In this document: positions 10,501 to 22,600 of the stretch, one piece after another
Layout of the letters: every line of letters begins with the position of its first letter
Position numbering within the stretch: position 1 is the stretch's first letter
Origin: Heterotrichella gracilis
Lineage: Eukaryota; Sar; Xanthophyceae; Tribonematales; Xanthonemataceae
DNA: 64,000 bases
NCBI GenBank assembly: GCA_032358255.1
Contig: JAULBX010024073.1
Coordinates: 1-64,000, forward strand
Direction: 5' to 3'
Translations under genes and position numbers: made by a program
Notes under the pieces: model-generated
What the model was told of the DNA's origin: nothing
The model's database searches: none
The model's input: only the letters and a program-made list of their open reading frames with translations

Positions 10501-13186
10501 AGATGGCATTGAATGACAGCATTGAACATGCCCGTTAGTGCTGCTTCCCAAGCGTAGCAAATGGAGATATACAGCGCAACGCGGTGTATCCTTCCAACAT
10601 ACCGGTGGCAGGCGGTTGAGGTCCGAGTACTGAGTCAGGTTGTAGGACCGCTCCCTGTACTGGCCTGCCTGTTCATCATGCTTGCTGACAACGATGGTGA
10701 TTGTACCGATGATGTACGCGCCAATAGCAATGTCCACAGTGATGTAGATGATGGTGAATATCATTTCTGCAGTGTTGTATGCGTGGAAGTCGCCATAGCC
10801 AACTGTGCCGAAGGTGACCATGGCCCAATACACCGATGCCACGTACCTGCAAACAAACATTTGTGTCACAATTTATTTTAACAATTTTGCTTGATTGCAT
10901 GCATTCTGAAAAGCCATATTACCAATCAGCCAATATGAAGCACCATACAGGTGGACTGGCATTGTTGGGTCACAAAACGAGGGCATGGGTAGCCACGAGC
11001 ATACCAAGCCAAGGTGTGCACAGCTGCAATTATATTCACATAGCTGCCAGTGATGTGTGCACTCTACAGCTTGGTTTATGATTTAGGGTTTTAGGGTATG
11101 ATGACCCACAAAAAAGGTTACATTCTCATCACAGCGTCCACAAATCCTGCATTCTGAATCCCATGCTGCTGGTCAATGAATGCAAGTTGGGCTGACCCAC
11201 AAACATGCAACACTAGCTCCCAAAAGAGTGGTCAAACTCACAGCTCGAAAGTGGAGCGTCCCAGCAGCAGCGCATAGTTGTTGCCAATCCAGGTCGTCTC
11301 GTTGAATCCATACTGGCGATTGATGAAGTACATGATGCAAGCCGCCCAATGGACGGTGAACAAAGCATACTGCAATAGGCACAGGTCAGTAATCCTTCAT
11401 TTGCAACTTTCAATGCTGCACTGGCATCAAGGACAGGATGCATCAGCATGGGAGGTGTGCACACAGCTAACTTGTGTACCATCATAGGGTGGCCATTGGG
11501 TACATGAAGGAAAGCACGGACACAACTGGACAGCCTTGTCTTACCGTGAGGTTGCGAGACAGTGTGGACACCATGAGGCTGACTGTCAATTTGAACTCCA
11601 AGAATTTGAAGAACTCAAAGATGCGGTACCCACGCAGCTGCACAGAAATAGAGGCTCAGTTGCGGCCTGCCATCGTCACTAGACATACAAAAGCATGCGT
11701 GCGACTCCACAGGTGTTGCATCAAGCTGGTCACAGGTGCAGGTGGCACGCTCAAAAAGCTCGTCTTAGGGTTTAGGGTTACCATGCTCAGCAGTCGCAGC
11801 AGGCCGATCCAGTGAGCCGTTGTCCCAGTGCTGTCAATGTCTCCAGAGATTGCGAGGAAGACAACGTCAAAGGGAAACACTGACAGGAAGTCAACGATGA
11901 ACCGGGTCCTGCACATCCCACAGCGACATCACCACATGTTTATTTTCCCTTCCTTCTTGTCTACTAGCAAGTGATGCCATCAGCAACAGCAGTGGCTGAG
12001 TACCAGTAAAATAAACAAGTACATACTTTAGGTAGTGGATGGCGATCTCCTTCCTCTCCACAACCAGCACCTCGTTCCGGAAGTACGCCAAGTTGAAAGT
12101 GAACACCATGTCCAACACAAATGCCGCCCACAAGAAGTAGCTGATCAGAGCAACAGCGTTGTCGGGCGTCCTGCAGGCGGCACACAAGGGTGATAAGGTG
12201 AGATAACACACAAGGGTAAGCAGTACTGCAAGGATTGCAGCCATGAACTGCTGCGAACTCCCAGGCAGCACTTACTGGAACCCTGTGTCGTCTTCAAACG
12301 CGGCCAGGTATGGCTCCAGCCAGCAGGTCACTGCAGCCAGAAACACCATGAAGAGCCACCAGTATCCATACCTGCAAAAAGGCACAGTAGGGTTTATGGG
12401 TTAGGGTTTGGGGTAAACTCCAGCCATGGCAAAGACATGTGCACTGTGATCGCCATGCTGCCCTGATGACCACTCACCAGTGTGAAGCAGGGTGGATGAT
12501 GCTCTTGGGAAAATCAAAGTCTTCATCTGCTTGGAACTTGCGCCCCAGCGATGACATCAGTTGCTGCGCACACGTGACCTTCTTTCAGATAGAGTGCCCA
12601 CAAGGGCGTGCAACTTGATGCTGCAAGCAGAGCCTGAGCAGACACTAGTGGCTGGTGCAGTTCCACACACTGAACAACAACTGAGCTTGCACACGACACT
12701 AGACAGTGTACCTCTTCTGCAGGTTCTTGCAGCAACCGCTCATAGTAGCGCTTTTGCCTTGAACTAATACTGTTCCGCTGAAAGTTTGGTATCATTTTGG
12801 GCTGAGTTCTACTAGGCACACTCCCTCACGTTGTTGCTAGACAAAAACTGGTCCCCTCACTGCGGGGACAAACACAGTCTTGCTTCAGGTCCCTTATGTA
12901 GCAACCCATTGGGACACCAGCCAAAACCCACCTTTGACACAACAATACTGGCGGACTGCTGCCTCAGCGCGCTGTCGTGTGACATGATGTCTTTTGTGGC
13001 GCCACCCCTCATGGATGCCAGGGAAGGCCTGCTGCCTGTCATGCTGGTGGAGGACTTGCCCAGTGTCCCGGCGTCGAACTTCTTCATACCGTTCAGCATA
13101 TTGTCGTCTTCTTCCAACCCAAGGTCATCGTCGTCGTCGTGGTGTAGAAACTTCACAGAGCGACTGGCTCGCAGCTTTTCCTCCAT
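4501..13186 (-). CDS. Voltage-gated K+ channel with cNMP-binding-like and ankyrin domains
   Basis: A six-helix potassium channel of the plant Shaker/EAG-related kind. I trace 22 exons (997 aa): 13186-12932, 12777-12712, 12563-12478, 12371-12276, 12170-12027, 11908-11782, 11637-11545, 11369-11242, 10846-10603, 10307-10239, 9909-9757, 9419-9210, 8750-8574, 7996-7856, 7511-7389, 7134-7003, 6764-6679, 6411-6243, 5763-5647, 5442-5245, 4845-4729, 4563-4501. All junctions are GT-AG and phases fit throughout. S1 begins near residue 137 (WWLFMVFLAAVTCW). S4 is lightly charged (GLLRLL, LRGYRIFEFFKF). The selectivity filter is TVGYGD at about 346-351. A linker and cNMP-binding-like fold follow (GDFVNELYIVVAGMVEVL, GESFGDIAFF), then ankyrin repeats from about residue 664. 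In the phosphate cassette the arginine that contacts cyclic nucleotide is not evident, as in plant channels. The protein ends soon after the ankyrins with no KHA domain. Probably plasma-membrane or vacuolar K+ transport. Confidence 0.92.
10105..10226. repeat. 39-bp tandem repeat in a K+ channel intron
   Basis: Three full copies and part of a fourth of a unit starting GCATGTGCAAGG begin at 10105, 10144, 10183 and 10221. They lie in the intron next to the short exon 10239-10307. A related single unit sits near 8085 in another intron of the same gene. Confidence 0.8.
10311..10486. repeat. 56-bp tandem repeat in a K+ channel intron
   Basis: Three diverged copies of a unit starting CAGGAGGGAAG begin at 10311, 10368 and 10424. 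They start four bases beyond the exon at 10239-10307, so the repeat supplies the sequence right before that exon's acceptor on the minus strand. Confidence 0.8.
11764..12418. repeat. Telomere-type runs at K+ channel splice junctions
   Basis: At 11765-11781 the minus-strand donor itself reads GTAACCCTAAACCCTAAG, so the 5' splice site is fused to CCCTAAA units. At 12388-12418 a degenerate TAGGGTTTATGGGTTAGGG run lies some 15 bases upstream of the acceptor for exon 12371-12276. Single units also occur at 9943-9961 and 11076-11098 in other introns. Confidence 0.7.
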
Positions 13187-14100
13187 AGTTGCTAACCTAG
13201 GTTACCCAGGTGGCACACGCCTGCGGCAAAAGAGACGGGTGCCATGACCTAACGGCCTTGAAAAAGACGCAGTCCACATGTTACACGCGAGGTTGTTGCT
13301 CGTCTCGAGACCTGGTCGAGGCCAAGAGGAGGGGGTGTGCCCATGACCTAGGGTTGTGTCCCAAACAGACCACACCGTTTAGCTCCCAACACCCATCTAT
13401 TTAGCTTCCAACGGCTCGATGCTGCTCAGCTGCCTTTTTGTATTATCCTATATACTATGGATGTCCTGCCACAGGTTGATCTTGTAAGCACGGTAGCACA
13501 GGGGTACAAAGCTTTACCTTTGTGGGACTACGCCCCTGTCCGAGTCCGCATGCCTCCTGCCCTGTCACAGCTGTTTGGCCAACGTTGGCTTGTACGCAGC
13601 TGCCCAAGAAGCAGAAAAACCCAAGAGGATCGGGCAGACAGTTTCGTCAAAAGCTGTGTTTGAAACGAACTGGTTCGCAAACGCTCCTGCGCACCTTTCA
13701 AGTGGCGCTTTCATGGTCCCGTGGCCCCCACTTGATGACCCACATGGATCAGGGTGAGTACAATAATGAAACCCAAACCTTTCCTGAACAATGCATGCAT
13801 AAGGTTGGTTAGACTACACACTACATAGATACAAACCACCCCGACGCCCTTTGAGCACTGACGCTTATGATACTTATGATTTACTGCTTTTACACGTAAA
13901 GCTCCTACATGTAGTGGTTTGATTATAGGGACGACGTTGCAACAACTTAAGGTGCACCTAGTGGGGTGAAGGTGTACATGGATGCTACTGTTTACACCAT
14001 TCAATGACGCAATACCGTCACTGATTCGATATAGTCAGTTGTCTGGCGAACAGAAGTTCTCACCTTTGCCGATGGCGTAGCCATGGCGGGTGAACAGATA
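13187..14100. other. Divergent upstream region of K+ channel and F-box/RCC1 genes
   Basis: This 0.9-kb stretch should hold both promoters. A TATATACTATGG box-like run ends at a potential start codon at 13457. From there one open frame runs 68 codons. An overlapping second frame (about 13570-13757) ends at a good donor (GG|GTGAGT). Neither joins in phase to the F-box gene's first exon and neither matches a family I know. It could be a small gene or a 5' leader exon. Confidence 0.35.
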
Positions 14101-17100
14101 ATGGCATGCCAATCCAGTATGGCATGCACAAATGCCAGTGCACCACTAGTGGCTCCAGAAGGGTTCAAGGCAGGGCTGCCCCACACACATGGGAAAGTAT
14201 CCGTGCTGACTGGATACCTTGGCCTTCTACCCATGGAGGTGCGCCTTGCCAGGCAACTTTGAGACCACGTCCCTCACATGTTCAACCATGCTTGGAAGTT
14301 GAGGCGTGCTTGGCAGCAGCATTGACCTTACCCTTGACCTTGTAGCAAACTACTTTCCAAGATACTGCTACCTAGTTTCTTGGCATGTGTCGTAGAGACT
14401 GGGCTCAGCCGCAGACAAGTAGCTACACGTTTTGCCACTGTACATGTACAGTGTACCTTGAGCCTGGCCAGCTTGAATGGCCATGGGACGGTGCAGTTTC
14501 CTGCAGATGTTTCAAAAGACCTCTACAGTCGCCATGTACAACATCCTACCAGCAAGGCCTTGAAGCCGCTAAATCAATGAGCAGCACCTTCAGTCAGTCA
14601 AGTCGCTGCAGGTTCTTGAGGACGTACTGTGCCGCTGCGAAGCCCCTGCCCTGGCTTCCCTTGAAGCCACGTGCAGATGGTTTTTGTCTTCCCGCACTTG
14701 TCGGGCTGCTGCACTAGGACACCTACGGAGTGTACCTCATGCGCATGGTTTGCTACCCATACGGTGCGCCATGCCTCGCCGCAGGCCAAGGTTTTTATTT
14801 TGCATGCGCGGATACCCAGGCTAGCTATCAATACATGCCACTTTGTTGGTAACCTGTTCAGCCACATCTGTACAGTCAACCATGTCATGAACTTGGTCAC
14901 CAGTACATGCTTAAAATGTGAAGATGCTGTTGCTGAAGGCTTTTTATTGTTAATTGCAGGAAAAGAGAGACTTCGATCACATTGCAACACTTTGTCAAAA
15001 ATCAGTCCCATGCTGCTGCTCAGGTAATGCTCCCAGGCCTGTAGCACTTTCTATTTACATTGGCCCTGCCACAGACGATGTAGTGCATCACTGATGGCAT
15101 GGCATGGCATGGCCCATGTAGTACCACCAGCATGATTTGCATGTGGAACCTAAAGGGATCGCCAATAAAGTACTTCCGCAAGTGCGCTACAGGTGGAGTT
15201 TAGACCTGCAGTGGTGGTCTCAGAATGTTCGTTTTGCAATCATTGCAGGCCATGGCGCTGGATGTTGGAGGAAGCTTCTCATGTGCATTGCTTCACCGTG
15301 ACATGGAACCGAGCACCAGCCATAGAATGTACTGCTGGGGCCGAGGTATGCACACGTGTTTCGTTTCTTTGGGGGACACAAGTTCAGTCTGCAAGCAATG
15401 CCTTCCAAACCCGTGCACTGTGGCTGTGCTGCTGTGCAATTTTTAATCAAATGTCACCCTGACTATACAGAAATGTTAACTGCGTATGGTGACGCATTCT
15501 GTGTTGCTGTGATGATGTGCAGATTCGCACGGGCAACTTGGCAATCCCGGTACATGTCAGCGAAATGATATGGCTACCAAAAGCCTGGTTTTAGTCAAGG
15601 CCACTTGGGGTGAGGATGAGGATGCTGGAGTAGACCTTGGTGACAAGGTAAGTATATATGTGATGCGTGTGATCATGTCTCATCGATATATTTATTATTG
15701 CAGTTGGTAATTGTTGCGCTTGCTCAGCTAATTCAGCAGTTCTGGCTGGTCAGGGAGGCTGGAGCATCACCCCTCTTTGCATGTCATCCATCGGCAGCAT
15801 TTTTGAATCCAACCCCTGGCTACGGCACAGTACACATGCACTTCAAAACAAACTTTATTATTACCAGATACTCACAAGCCCGCATTTACGTCTGGGTCTC
15901 CTGTACCCTGAGGGCGCTCTAGCAGTTGCGCCCTTCAAATACTCGAGAAAAAATGATTTGCATGTGCACGCAACAGGTAGATGAGCAGTCGGAAGGGCAC
16001 CAGAAACGGCCAGCTGCACCACCAGCGGCTGTAGCCTGTGGAACTCACCATGCTGCAGCACTGTCCAAGCGGTGCGCACCTTTGACTGATGCAATGACTG
16101 AGCAATCTGCGTTGTCGAGCACGACCAGTACCTCATGGACCATCAGCAAGAGGGTCAGACCTTTCTTAGTCGTGGCATTTGTGAATGTCATTGATGAATT
16201 CCCAATGTTTCCAGTGTGGAAGGAAACCTGCAGCCTTGTTTCTTACCCTCCCAATATTACACAGTGGTGGCGTTGCAGGTATGAGTTTGTCACATGGGGT
16301 TCCAACAGCAGTGGAGAGCTCGGACGAAGTTGGCAAAATGGTTGCTATTTTGACCTCGTTAATCCAAGGCCAACCAGTCTAATGCTACCTCAAAGAATCA
16401 TCTCTGTATGTGCTGGTGCCAACTACACACTGGCCTTATCGAATGTTGGCCAGGTTTACAGCTGTGGAAGCAACACAATGGGAGAGCTTGGTTTGGATGA
16501 CATGGTGAAGCGAGCGTCCATGACCCGCGTAGATTTCGAGGGGTGAGGAACAAAAATCTGCATATGTATGCTGCCGCGTCATTGGTGTCATCATGTGGCA
16601 TATTGGTAATGTGGCTCCAATAGGCATTTTGTATTTGCACTTGCCTTACATACCTTCGTGCTTGTAAATGTAGGTATTTCCATCTGATCCCTAACTGGAT
16701 CTCATGGGATGGTGGGTGCGGGTCAGCTAGGTCTAAACCTTGTTGTGTTATCGGTGTCAATGGTTCTGAGTATTGCTTATATGCACAGGTCACATCGAGT
16801 TGTCGCCATAGCAGCTGGAAAGGCACATTCACTGGCCCTATCAGCAAATGGCAGGGTATTTTCATGGGGCGATGGGCGAAATGGCCAGCTTGGTCATCGG
16901 GCACTCAACATTGTTCTCCTTCACCCAGCCGGTGCGCAGCCCATTGCAAGCGCCAAGCCATTTGCCATTGACCACGAACTCAATCCTGACAACTATACAG
17001 CAAACAGGTATGGGCGTAGCCCATCAGCAGCTGCGGAATCAAAGCGCACTGCTAGTGGGTGAACACAGAAGTTGAAGTACATTGCCAATGTATCTGAGCA

Positions 17101-18334
17101 ACTGCTGGCACCGCCATGCAACGAGCTCTGAAGGCACAGCGCCAGTGTAGCTATGGCCGTGGCACCATGCGCCATAATGGACTTGCATTGGCCGGTGCCC
17201 TGGTGCGAACCAGTGGGCCCTAAACTATGCCTTTGTGCGTCCCCTTTCTTTCTTTCTTCTTGGCAGCTATTGGCCAAAATCTGTAACGTATAATTTTCTT
17301 AACAATGTCAATTTAGCCTTTGTATGTTGCAGGGTGGCCGCCATTGCAGCTGGAGGGAATCATAGTGTGGCTATCACTGTCTGCGGGGCAATGTTTGCAT
17401 TTGGCTGCAACCGGCATGGGCAACTGGGGGATGCACAGCTCGAGTCACACTGGTTCCCAGTTGAGGTGTGGTCAGAATCAGGTTGCATGAGCAGGCAGTG
17501 CCACATTAATCAGATCCCGTTAAATACTTTATGTTTTACCTGTCTTCATACTTTCCAGGGCACAGCCGGATTTTGCCCCTCTGGAATGTTGTCCAAAGGC
17601 ATGGCATGTGCATGTACTTGCAAATTTCGTGAGTGAAATATACTATGCGTGGCAAGCGGGACTTGCATATATCATACTGCTTTTGTGGGCATCCTTCACC
17701 TTGGTAGTATCCCAGTATGCCCTGCGCCAATGGTGCCATTCTGGTATGCCAATGCCTCGTGGGTTGCAGGTACAGATTGGTGGGGGAATGACTTCCGGCA
17801 CGAGAACCATTCAAGTCAGTTGTGGCAAGCACCACACACTTGCCTTAGCACAGACGGTTGGCAGAACACAAGTCTACCGCACCGGTGGGTAATCAATATC
17901 CCTGGTTGTGCTCACTGCGCACTGCTTGCACTGGTGCTGACCTGTTGCCACTGAGGACATGTAGCTCCATGGCTTCACCTCACCCATAATTACTTTCCAA
18001 ATATATGTTGCCAAGATTGCAACGCGCCTGACACGGTGGTGTGCCTATTACAACCCTAGGAGCCAACTGGAGTGGTCAGCTTGGCCACGGGGATCAACTT
18101 GCGTGCTGCACCTTTACCCCCATCCCAGGGCTGGCCAAGAAGAAGGTAGGGGCAGTGCGATGCGGCGATGAGCATTCAGCTGCAATCACCATGGAAGGGG
18201 ACTTGCTCATGTGGGGGCGAGGGGATGGAGGACAGCTGGGGCTGGGGAAGGAGAGGGCGTACTGGGAACCACAGCCATTGCTGGGATACAAGGTGCTGCA
18301 TCCTGATTGTATGCTGCGTCCTGCGTGCAACTGA
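14101..18334 (+). CDS. F-box protein with seven RCC1 repeats
   Basis: Eleven exons (558 aa): 14101-14238, 14612-14763, 14960-15023, 15249-15345, 15523-15647, 15977-16071, 16279-16542, 16789-17007, 17333-17465, 17770-17884, 18060-18334; all phases agree. Exons 1 and 2 join to give LLPMEVLEDVLCRCEAPALA then LEATCRWF, a clear F-box (about residues 43-75). Seven RCC1 blades follow, each with a glycine/His-Ser-leucine strand and a WG..GQLG turn: MYCWGRDSHGQLG, FVTWGSNSSGELG, VYSCGSNTMGELG, VFSWGDGRNGQLG, MFAFGCNRHGQLG, VYRTGANWSGQLG, LLMWGRGDGGQLG. Seven is a full propeller. By family knowledge an F-box binds SKP1 in an SCF ubiquitin ligase and the propeller would recruit substrate; this is inferred. 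FBXO24 in animals has the same layout. The start could also be the in-frame ATG at 14119. The end is set by a stop at 18332; a weak donor at 18293 leaves a short extension possible. Confidence 0.85.
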
Positions 18335-19636
18335 GTCAGCCTCTAGCGGTGCTTTGAGCGGCTTACACAGCAGATATATCATATGAGATTAGTTGTACTC
18401 TGGGCACTTCAGATGCAAGCAACCTAAATCCATTGTCAAGGCACTGGCAGCATTTTGTGATACGCATTGGCAACTTCGGTTCTGATTCTGCAAGCCAATT
18501 CTCTAGATCCAGTTTTGCCTCAGGCTTTTGCGTTTTGTGGGTCAACTCGACAGTTTTCTAGAAAATACTTCAAATCCCCGGACATGGGTGCGAGTCACGG
18601 TGATTTCAGTGGGGATTGCAATTTTGGATGATGGTGGGAAGCTATCTGGTGAGCAAAGCTTTCGTCGTCCAAGCGAAACTTCTGCGGCAGTCTTTTGTGG
18701 CAGAGCCCCGAGCGTTCAATAACCTTGTTGCAAATCTGGGATGTCGGACCTTGTGTAGCAGTCACTGCAGTGACTCGCACACCGATCGGCTGACATGCAT
18801 GCGCAACTGGGCAGGCAGTCCGGCACGCCAATGCACGCATATATGGCAGGTTTCTTCTACGGCTGAGCAAGCTTCAGGAAACATACTTCCATATCGATGG
18901 CCACTTTAGCTGGGCCCGGGAGTCACTCGGTGAGTCGCTTATTCAGTAGAAAACACGTTGTGGGTGTCGAGCAAGGCTAGCCAGCTCCTTCAGAAATGCA
19001 ACTATGATATAATCTGTGGCAGGCCTCAGAGGAGAGCCTTAACGGAGGCCGTAGGCTGCCATTGGCATATTCAAGTCCATGTATTACACAGCCAGTGGGG
19101 CCATGGGCATCAGCCTGCCTGGGGTCAGTAACTCCATTAGTGCTCTGCATTTATAAGCATGAAATAGCCTCTAATAGTCTTGAAAAGAGTCTGCGGAGTC
19201 AGTGTTTATGGTGGCGTGACCTGCGTCACTCATGCTGTCAACATGCATGCATCCATATGGCAGGTGTCACACAATTCAAGCAGCATGTTTGGGCGTGTGC
19301 TCGTGTTCAGTCATTGAATTTAACCACGCAGGGTGCAGGCAGTTTCATTACCGGATTGGGTGCAAGTACATGGATGTATGTGTGACGCAGGAACTTGTGA
19401 CAAGACGCTGGCATAGTGTATACAAGGGGTGCTGCCATGTCATGATTGATGAGGCCGCCACACTCATAGCACGACTCCAATCCACCTGGAGGATTGACCA
19501 GCGCTCGCAAGGCACACATGTAGTGTGGGCCAAGCACTGTGGCAGCCACTGAGTTGTGTGACCTTGCCTTAAAGTCTACCGCCGCGGCGGCGCTGAACCA
19601 CACCCCATTCTGGTTTCAAAACCCTACCTTTGCCAC
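18335..19636. other. Intergenic between F-box/RCC1 and two-module membrane gene
   Basis: It contains the 3' UTR of one gene and the promoter of the next. A segment at about 18857-18925 resembles an exon (acceptor, open frame, donor GTGAGT), but I could not attach it in phase to either neighbour. No family motif was seen. Confidence 0.35.
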
Positions 19637-22600
19637 ATGGAGACCACAGACATGAGCCCTGCAGGCGCCCCATCCCCCCAAACCCCAGGCCAACAGTACG
19701 CCAGGCGCCCTGAGGCCCTCCACATCCCCGCCACATTTGACCACGCCCTGTTCCCCAAGTCTCCCACCACCATGTCGGAAGCATCCATCAGCGAATCTGA
19801 GATGGCAGCAGCCATTGACAGCGAGCACATGATTGAGGCTGCCCTGTGGACACCCTTCAAAAAGCTATACCAGGTAGGGTTAATGGTAGGGACAGGAGTG
19901 GAATTTTTGCTCTAGAATCACTGCACATCCAGGTAGGCTTCGTGGTAGGGGACAGGAATAACTTATCTGAGATCTTCACGCCAGAATTTAAATGATCACT
20001 GCACTGCATGCGTGGCCAGGGGGTAAGGGTGGGCAGGAGGAGGAGATCTTCCGGGTATGTCTGTTCCCTGACCGATGCTTCCCAGGTCTGTTATTGACCC
20101 AGTAATGTAGTAACAAAGTGTGTGGTTCACCAGATGGGCAAGGCTGCGCTGCTTGCGTCCAGGCGCCGTGCATTGGAACTCATTTTTGCCTTCAGGCTGG
20201 TTGAGGTGAGTCAGCGCCACTGCGGAAGGATTTGGTTGCAGCTGGTTCATAGCAATTTAGTGGCAAGCTTGCGAGGCTGCACAGAATTTGCATTAGGCTG
20301 CACAGAATTTGTATTAAAGGGCATGGTGGAGTTCCATTGTGCACGATGCACCGATTGCCCACTGAAGTCTCGCATCTGCCATGGCACTGCGCTTGACAAC
20401 AGTGTTTCAGACACAAGTACATGCTTGCCCTTGACAGATAGGTGGTCTGACAGCTGCTAAACAAGTTTTAATGACAACCTTGTCCTTACTACTTGTTCAA
20501 CGGCTGCCAGACCATATTATCTGTCAAGGGCATGCAAGTACAGCTTGCATGTAGGCATGGCCTTTGCCATATAAACTGTTTATACAATTATGTTGTGAAC
20601 CACGGTTTGTGTTTGCAAGCCCAGCCTTGTTGTGTACATATCTCAGCACCACTGCAAGGATGCCATGTGGCATCCAGGACTCCTAAATGTGCAAGTACAT
20701 GCTGCCCTTGTCCTGTGCAGGCTGGCAGGTCGCTGGACATGCTCCCAGAATGACATATTTGCTCATGCGGCATAGAGCCATGCTTTAAAGCTTTAATCTT
20801 ATTTTTTTCATTTGCATGCAAACCCAGCCTTACTGTGCTAGCGCTGCTTGCAAGGGCGCCACCTTTGCATGTGCCCTGCGCAGGCTACCCTGTGCATCAC
20901 CTGCATAGCCCTGACTACCGAGAGTGACAGCTGGAACGATGTGCCTGCCTTCATCTACCTCATGGTGGCTACAGGTGAGCCTCAACCGCACTGGGTGACA
21001 GGGACCTTGAGTATGAGACATGATTGCCTTTGGGGGACACGGAGCGTGGCTGCTAGGACCGCTGTACGATTACAACTCAATATTGATTTTTATAGTATTT
21101 TACTTGACCGTAATCTACGAGAGAAGAAGAGCTAAGAACCTCAACGCCACCGTCTGCTTTGAAACAACTGTAAATTGCCTGTTGGTTTATATATCTACCG
21201 CTTGGGGGAACACTGGTTCAGTCTGTGGCATTTGGGTGGCCATTCTGTCATGGTGGTGGTGCACACGCCCTGGTAGCGTATGGCACTTCACATGAAGCTA
21301 GATATTTATTTATATTTATATTGCCTCGCGTAAAGCAACCTGTGTCACTGCAGCAACTACATGCCCAACCCATACTCCTTGGGCAGTCCTGGTGATCCTT
21401 GACTTGAATCACATTTCAATTCTTTTGTGCAGTTATCACCCTGGCCAGCTCGGTGTTTATCACCGCTGTGGTTGGGCTGCAGCTGTTCCTGTCCCGACTG
21501 GCATTTGACACCACCCCCAGGGAGAGGCGCCCGCACCAGCGCACCCCCTCTGTGCGCTTCACACTGGCCCGAAAGACAACCACAGCAGGGGCAGTTCTAG
21601 CAATGGTGGGTTAGGGTTTAGGGTTTAGGTGACAACATATGACTACCACCGCAGGGCCGATCCTGGCAATGGTGACCTGCCCCCTTGTCCTGGATTCTGG
21701 ATTGTCCTCAACTGCATGTTAATCCCAACTTGGCAGCATGTCAAAGTTGGAAGATGGAATTGCTCCCTTCAATACATGTATAGATTCTGCATACCATTCT
21801 CTTCAGTTTCAATTCCAGCAGTGCATGTCATATGTCACTGTGGCAGATGCACTTGAATGGCACATGGACCCTAGTAATGATTTTCAACTCCTTTGAATGC
21901 TCAAACCAAGCGCAGTGGTTTCCACATGTACTACAACAATGCAAGCCTATGCGCGTGTCTGAGCAATGAAGTAGGAATTGGATAGTGCAGCTTCATCAAG
22001 ATAAAGTATACATGTAATGGTACACTAGTTAATGAAGTATACATATGACTAAAATGAAGTATTCTCGTAATAAAGTGTACCATTGTGAGATATTGCTCAC
22101 AATGTATGCCTTCACATGTTTCAGGTGGCAGGGATCCTCACCTACACATCCTCCTCTGCATCCCTGGCGGTGATCGTAGAGCGCCACACAATACCCCTCG
22201 ACTGCACCCTGCCTGCTGTCTCGGAGTCTGCGCCCAGTGGGCGCCAGGGGGGGTCGTGTGAACCGGTATCTGTGGTGAGGCATGGGTTGTACGCACTAGC
22301 AGTAGCTGTAAATCTCATTGCCTGCTTTCACTGTGCATCATGATGAAACCTTGCAAGGGGGTAAACCCAATTGGGTGGAAGGTTTAATTCTTCATGCAAC
22401 TAGGCTAGGTCAGCTGAATAGGATGATAGATGCCATTCATATTCTGTGCCTTTTGCTTCAGCACAGCTTAAATGGCCGCCGCCACTTGGGTGGAACCCAT
22501 CAGGAGATGTCAAGTCTGGCTTTCCTGTGTGTCCCCATCTGACAGGTTATACTATAGCCTGTCTGGTGGGGACACACAAGAAAGCCAATTTGACTATCCT

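Noticed and set aside
14598-15047. 149-codon minus-strand frame
   Set aside because: It is the antisense of the F-box exon and its neighbours, which fit a spliced plus-strand gene in phase.
15225-15248. ATG at 15225 as start of the RCC1 gene
   Set aside because: The upstream exons 14101-15023 join in phase to the acceptor at 15248 and supply an F-box, so 15225-15248 is intron.
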